A program made the translations under genes and the position numbers. A DNA stretch of 64,000 nt from Lutjanus erythropterus (Eukaryota > Chordata > Actinopteri > Lutjaniformes > Lutjanidae). How positions within the stretch are numbered: position 1 is the stretch's first letter; each line of letters starts with the position of its first letter. Shown here piece by piece: positions 59,081-64,000 of this stretch. The stretch covers positions 35,750,350 to 35,814,349 of the forward strand of contig CM034592.1 in NCBI GenBank assembly GCA_020091685.1, in the 5' to 3' direction. The notes below the pieces were generated by a model. That model had not been told where the DNA came from. It saw nothing but the letters and a program-made list of their open reading frames with translations, and made no database searches.

Positions 59081-62000
59081 TTTGCAATAAATCAAGATAC
59101 GCGTGAGACTTTGTCATTTTACGTCTGGATTTTAGCCCCTGATTCACAGTGTTTGTGTAATTTCAGGTCAAACCATATGTCGCCATTGTTATATTTCCAA
59201 TAGGATCTAGACACAGAGAAAGAGAAAGCTGCACACATTTTTATGGACTGCAGTCTTTTCTTGTGCGCCTCGAGGATGAAAGTGGAAAAAACGTGTTTTA
59301 TTTGCTTATGCATGAACTGAATCACTTGGACTATTTTAGGTGTTGTTGCTGCACAGTTTGGAGAGTTTCCAGCTTATTTCTGATGCACTTCTCTTCTCCT
59401 ACATGTTCTAATGACCCAGTTCGCAGGACTGATGGTCCGCCGCAGACAACTGCCCACACTTTGACTCATCATCACGGCGCTGCAGTATGCTGTGTTAGAC
59501 CGCCTTCCTGTTCCTACATGAGCTACAGTTCACCTCAGAGAACTGTGTCAGTTGCATAACAGCAGCATATAACTGCAGAGGCAGGTTGTTTCAGAGCATC
59601 ACGGATTCTACAATACAACATCCTGCGTTGCTTATGATCCGTTTTCTGATCCTTCTGGGCCGATGTCTACTTTTTTCAGGTTAAAAGAAATAATTTATGT
59701 GAGAGCAGCAGTGTAACCTGGGACATTATATATGAAAAGGCCTCACTGACCCTGTTTGGATTTAAAGCTACAGACACTGATAGTTTTAAATGGCCACTTT
59801 TCCTCTGCTATCTGGTGTGTTATTAAATTTTATTTTAAATAAGCTATAACGTTTCTCTAGGCTTGTGTATTTTTAGGAAGAAAATCAGGTCACTCATGTC
59901 TTTATTAGCTTGAACCCATTTGACAGAAGTCCTCAAAACAACCGTCCTGAATAATTATAAATAGTCATGTACAGTTTGTTGGTAACTGATTCAGTGTTTG
60001 CGCCAAAATAAAAGTCATGTCCTCTAAAAAAAAACTTTAAAAATGATTAATGATTAATACAAACCAATTTCTAAACTTGCCCTTTGCCAAAATTTAAAAA
60101 AATGTGTTAAAATCCTTCAAAATCTAAAACTATCAATACCTGCTGATAATTTAGTTATAAAAATGTGCCATTATAAAATATTTTTTTAATCAAAATGTTG
60201 GCCTTTTACAGTTGTTGCTAGTTTAAAGAATAACATGGCTGCTCACTACAAGTGACGTTTTGTCAGCTCTGTAATACTTCAACTCAACAGAGTCGACGTC
60301 TTCATTTAATAAAAATGTTTTAATCACAAGGAGGTTGGCCCGTTACAAAGTCTAATAGCCAAGAGTTTGACCCCCTCAAAATGTGGTTTTGGCCCAATTT
60401 TTAAGAATAAGTGAGTGATGACACTTGTAGACAAAAAAGTATGAACACAGAGAGCTTATCGTTTGAACCTGAAGCCTGTAGAAATTCCCTGTAGTGGATT
60501 CTTATATAGTCAGTCGCTTCCAAACCTGGTCCCTAGGCAACATGTGCTGGACTGCACTTTATTTTATCTCTGCTGGTCAGCTGTAAAATTATCTCTAAAA
60601 GCATGTGGGAATGAAAAACGACAAGTGTCTAAAATGGTGAATCCATACAAGTGACACATAAGGTCCAGTTTCTGTGGTATGGCTCTGTATTCTGCTGTTC
60701 TGATTCAAACTATTAAATCATGACGTACCTAATAAAGTTCATGTTTGAATCTAACAACTAATTCAGTTCTGTCATAAGTGCAGTATGAGACCAATAAAAT
60801 ATTAACAGTTGTTGTTTCTCATAAAGATAAATTAGACTTACACTGTGAAAGAAGTGGCCGTAAAATGTCTTTTTTTTTTTTGAGTGTACTCTTTAAAATA
60901 ATTTCAGTTTGAGTTATTTCTAACATTTAGTGTTTTCAAACAGGACACAGCTGCCTGATGCTGACACATGTCAGGGTGTTGATGTTGTCATGGCTTTACT
61001 GACCATGGTTAATCACTTAAAGTGACTTGTAAGGGATAAATCCCTGTAATGGGCCAACAGATTAACTCAGCCGCCTAAACGCTCACTCTAATCTCGCGCG
61101 CCACAAAAAGTACAGTAGGCTTTCATGGAAAAGACAATATGTCAGTATTTAATGGGTTTATGCTAATCTCTGACTAATGACGTTGAGCAAAACGTGACAA
61201 AAATATATGAAGTGACATATTTGTAGGTGATGACAGCACAGAAATACATGTTTTACATAAAGCGCATGCCTTTATAAGTGAACACACACACAGTCTCTGC
61301 AGAGGAGTGCTGCTGCAGTGTGCTGTAATTTTATTACACTGTGTGATGGATGAGGAGGGAGACTTGTACTATTATCGATGTTGCAGAAGCAATGCCATTA
61401 GGAAAAAATGTAATTCTATAGCGGGGAGCATGTAGCTGTACAAACTTTATTGTCTGAGATGGTGTTAGAACTATCTCAGACAGCTTTATCTCTTTTTGTA
61501 AAAAACAGATTTTTGTCGAGGGAGAACACAAGGATGTAGTGAAACAATGATCCACGTTTGTCTGGCAGCAAGTAGAAAATCAGATTACATTATGTCAGAC
61601 TGGCAGGTGAAGAAGAACACGATAGTAATTTGATCACAAAAAGCAGCTGCACACACATTAAAGCTTCTGTTAAACAACATAGACGGTGATTTATTGTTAC
61701 CTGATTATGATTTTTTAGTGTGATACAACAGTGATGACTGTAACACTTTTTCCTGTTTGCATGTTTTTGTTTGCGAACTGTGCGATGTTTGAGTGGCCAA
61801 AACTCCAAATGTAACAGTGACAGTGTCTGTTGTCAGTGTCAATGACTGCAGTTTTAATCACATACAAATAAAGATGGCTGCCATATTTCATTCAGTCAAA
61901 TTGCTCAAATTGATTGTGACACTCACAGTAAGCCAAAAACAATTAACTAGAGCTATGATGAGAGTCTACGGCCATGCTAGTGGCTCTGTGAGCAAACATC

Positions 62001-64000
62001 AGCATGCTGACATGCTCAGTCAGATTTTGATCTTATGATGGTGCTATTCATCTAGAGGTGAACATGACAGGGTTTATCTTTTTTTTTTTATCTTGTTTAT
62101 TTTATTAAAACAGTTACAGTATCCAGCCTGCCACTGGTTATTTAGTTGGCTTCAAATGAGGCCTAGAGGTTCACAAAGTCTATCTTAACTGTCATAGAAT
62201 AGTTCAACAGCGCCTCAGCCTGTGAGAGTAGCCACATTAGCAACATGCTAGTGCCAGATTCAACAGGATAACCTACAGAGTGCAGTAAAACAACATAAAA
62301 CGGGGCGAAACTCACAGCTTCCCGGTGTTAAGTTGGGTCACGGACTGCTGTTATTTATCCACCACTGAACTCGAACTGACACTGGAAGGCGCTCAATAAA
62401 CTTTTCAGCCACTCAACTCCTCTGTCCTCTCAGGCCGGGGGCCGATGTAATGATTTGTACTGGTACTTTGACAGGGTGTCAATTATATTGGAGCTGAGAA
62501 AATGTTTAGTTAATGGCCTCTCACTCAGAAATTAAGTATATCAGGTCTGCTTATGTCCCTCCCCCTTGACCATAAGGGATTATGAGGCGCCTCTCTTCTT
62601 ACTAAAGTAACATCAGTGACTGTCTGACCAATGAGAATTGGTTGGATAAGAGCATAACGACCAACCAAGCTGTCAGTCTGAGACGTCACTGGTGCAGGAA
62701 AAACAACAGATTTTAGAACAGGAGAACTGTCAGTTTTCTGTCAGTATAGCAACACTGAGGACTTTATTGCTCCGAACGACAACATTTACCATCAGAACTG
62801 CCTGGACGTCTGCGTAAAAAGTGGTGAAACGGTTCTCCAATGTGGTCAAGATAATTTACTCTAAACCAAAAATGTCGACCTGCCAGTAACACAGTATGAG
62901 ACATCAGAAGTCTCTGTCTTCTTGGGAGCTTTAATATTGTATAACATTATATGGCATTTCATCCAATACTTTTTGATATGATGGGATATTGTTGAGATAT
63001 TTGCACATTTTTCCTTGGATTTTATTTCACACTTGTAAAACTCGGTCTCCCATGCCAATAAAGCCCCTTTGAATTTAAATAACTGTGGACCAAAGAGTTG
63101 AACAGATTGACACTTCCATCCCTCGAGCCGTACTACTACTGAAAATGTCTTTGTGCAACACTCATGTTTTAATGTTAAATTAACAAGATTATTCAAACGC
63201 CTCTGGCTCCAGTTTGTTAATGTTCAGCTTAGTCTACAAATCATCATCATAATTAACTGGACTGATGGTAAAAAAAATCACCACAGTCTGGATAAAACTG
63301 AGAAAAGAAACAGTCTTGATGGACCACAAAACTGTAGCTTTGAAGTTCCAGCTGTTTTGTTGTCCCAGTATCCAGCTGAAAAACAGTGCTGCTGCAGGGA
63401 AAACCTGAACACAAACCGTAGCTTTTTAGTTGTCACAAACAATGGAAACACAAAGTCTGGACTGGTGTCACCTAACAGCGCGCCTTCAGCCAAATGTAAG
63501 AGGAGCCGTGCTTTACTTCTGTCCAGCTGCATGTTCTGTCTGTGCACGTGAACGTGTCTTTGTGTAATTCTTGTGTGCTCGTGTGTACATCTTTTGTTCC
63601 AGTGTGTGAGTTGACCTCAGTCCAGGTTTTCCCGACAGAATTCCTCTTGGACAAAAGCTGGGACAAAGGAGGAAGCAGTGAAAATCAAGAATCTGGGACT
63701 TGGTGCTATATATAAAAATTAGATCAGGCCTCTTGTAAAACTAGATAGTACAACAGTCATGAGAAAATTGAATTATGTAGATAATGATGCACTCGTTCAA
63801 CTCTATTATCTATCGGTGCTGAGCTGGAACTGGAGCACAGAGAGACTGAAACAGCAGGGACACATTCAGCTCTGTGAAATATCTGCAAGTGAAACTAAAC
63901 TTTCGCTCTTTTAAAGTCGGGATGCACCTGAACCTGAAGCTGTTATTTGGGGAGCACAAATAATGTGATGGAAACAGATGTTTTTCTTACTGTTCTTTAT

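Larger units (their letters stand above)
56060..64000. other. Gene-poor tail of the window
   Basis: No exon recognised. It contains the GT run at 58015-58054 and a repeat copy at 58845-59080. At 62300-62830 there is a stretch with CCAAT and GACGTCA-like motifs of unknown nature. The longest ORF, 132 codons at 63153-63551 on the plus strand, overlaps an antisense ORF and shows no known motif. Confidence 0.45.

Noticed and set aside
63153-63551. 132-codon plus-strand ORF near the right edge
   Set aside because: Overlaps an 89-codon antisense ORF and has no recognisable motif or upstream signals; treated as chance.
1-64000. CRISPR array, operon, riboswitch or phage features
   Set aside because: The DNA is intron-bearing vertebrate sequence; the regular repeats are microsatellites and transposon ends.

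Overview
The window is vertebrate nuclear DNA, almost certainly from a teleost fish and probably a percomorph. Three intron-containing striated-muscle genes can be rebuilt exon by exon. The non-coding DNA is AT-rich and holds long (CA)n runs, Tc1/mariner remnants and many short inverted-repeat elements of the kind common in fish genomes. There is no operon, CRISPR or prokaryotic signal.

Layout. Positions 1-2.3 kb are non-coding and may hold the 3' end of a plus-strand neighbour. From 2.3 to 16.1 kb lies a cardiac-type troponin T gene (tnnt2-like) on the minus strand, with 14 coding exons, 283 codons and an 8-nt microexon. From 16.1 to 22.3 kb is intergenic, with one CpG-rich candidate promoter and first exon on the plus strand at 20.58-20.85 kb. 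From 22.3 to about 28.05 kb is a slow-type troponin I gene (tnni1) on the minus strand, with 7 coding exons, 188 codons and a 7-nt microexon. From 28.1 to 33.4 kb is intergenic. From 33.4 to about 39.4 kb is csrp1 on the minus strand, with 5 coding exons, 192 codons and two LIM domains. From 39.4 to 64 kb no protein-coding gene is recognisable. That tail holds transposon remnants, microsatellites and two weak candidate regulatory or 5'-exon regions.

How the genes work together. Troponin T anchors the troponin complex to tropomyosin, and troponin I inhibits actomyosin until calcium binds troponin C. The CSRP family of LIM-only proteins acts at actin and alpha-actinin structures and in smooth/striated muscle gene regulation. 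All three point the same way, each has an untranslated first exon, and the order matches the human 1q32 block TNNT2-(LAD1)-TNNI1-(PHLDA3)-CSRP1 from memory. LAD1 and PHLDA3 were not found in the corresponding gaps.

Reliability. Exon joins were derived by hand from GT/AG sites and phase, and all three spliced coding sequences sum to a multiple of three ending in a stop. UTR limits, promoters and repeat boundaries are approximate. The most unusual items are the two microexons, the diverged troponin T C-terminus, the plus-strand first-exon candidate at 20.8 kb, and several well-formed inverted-repeat elements inside introns.
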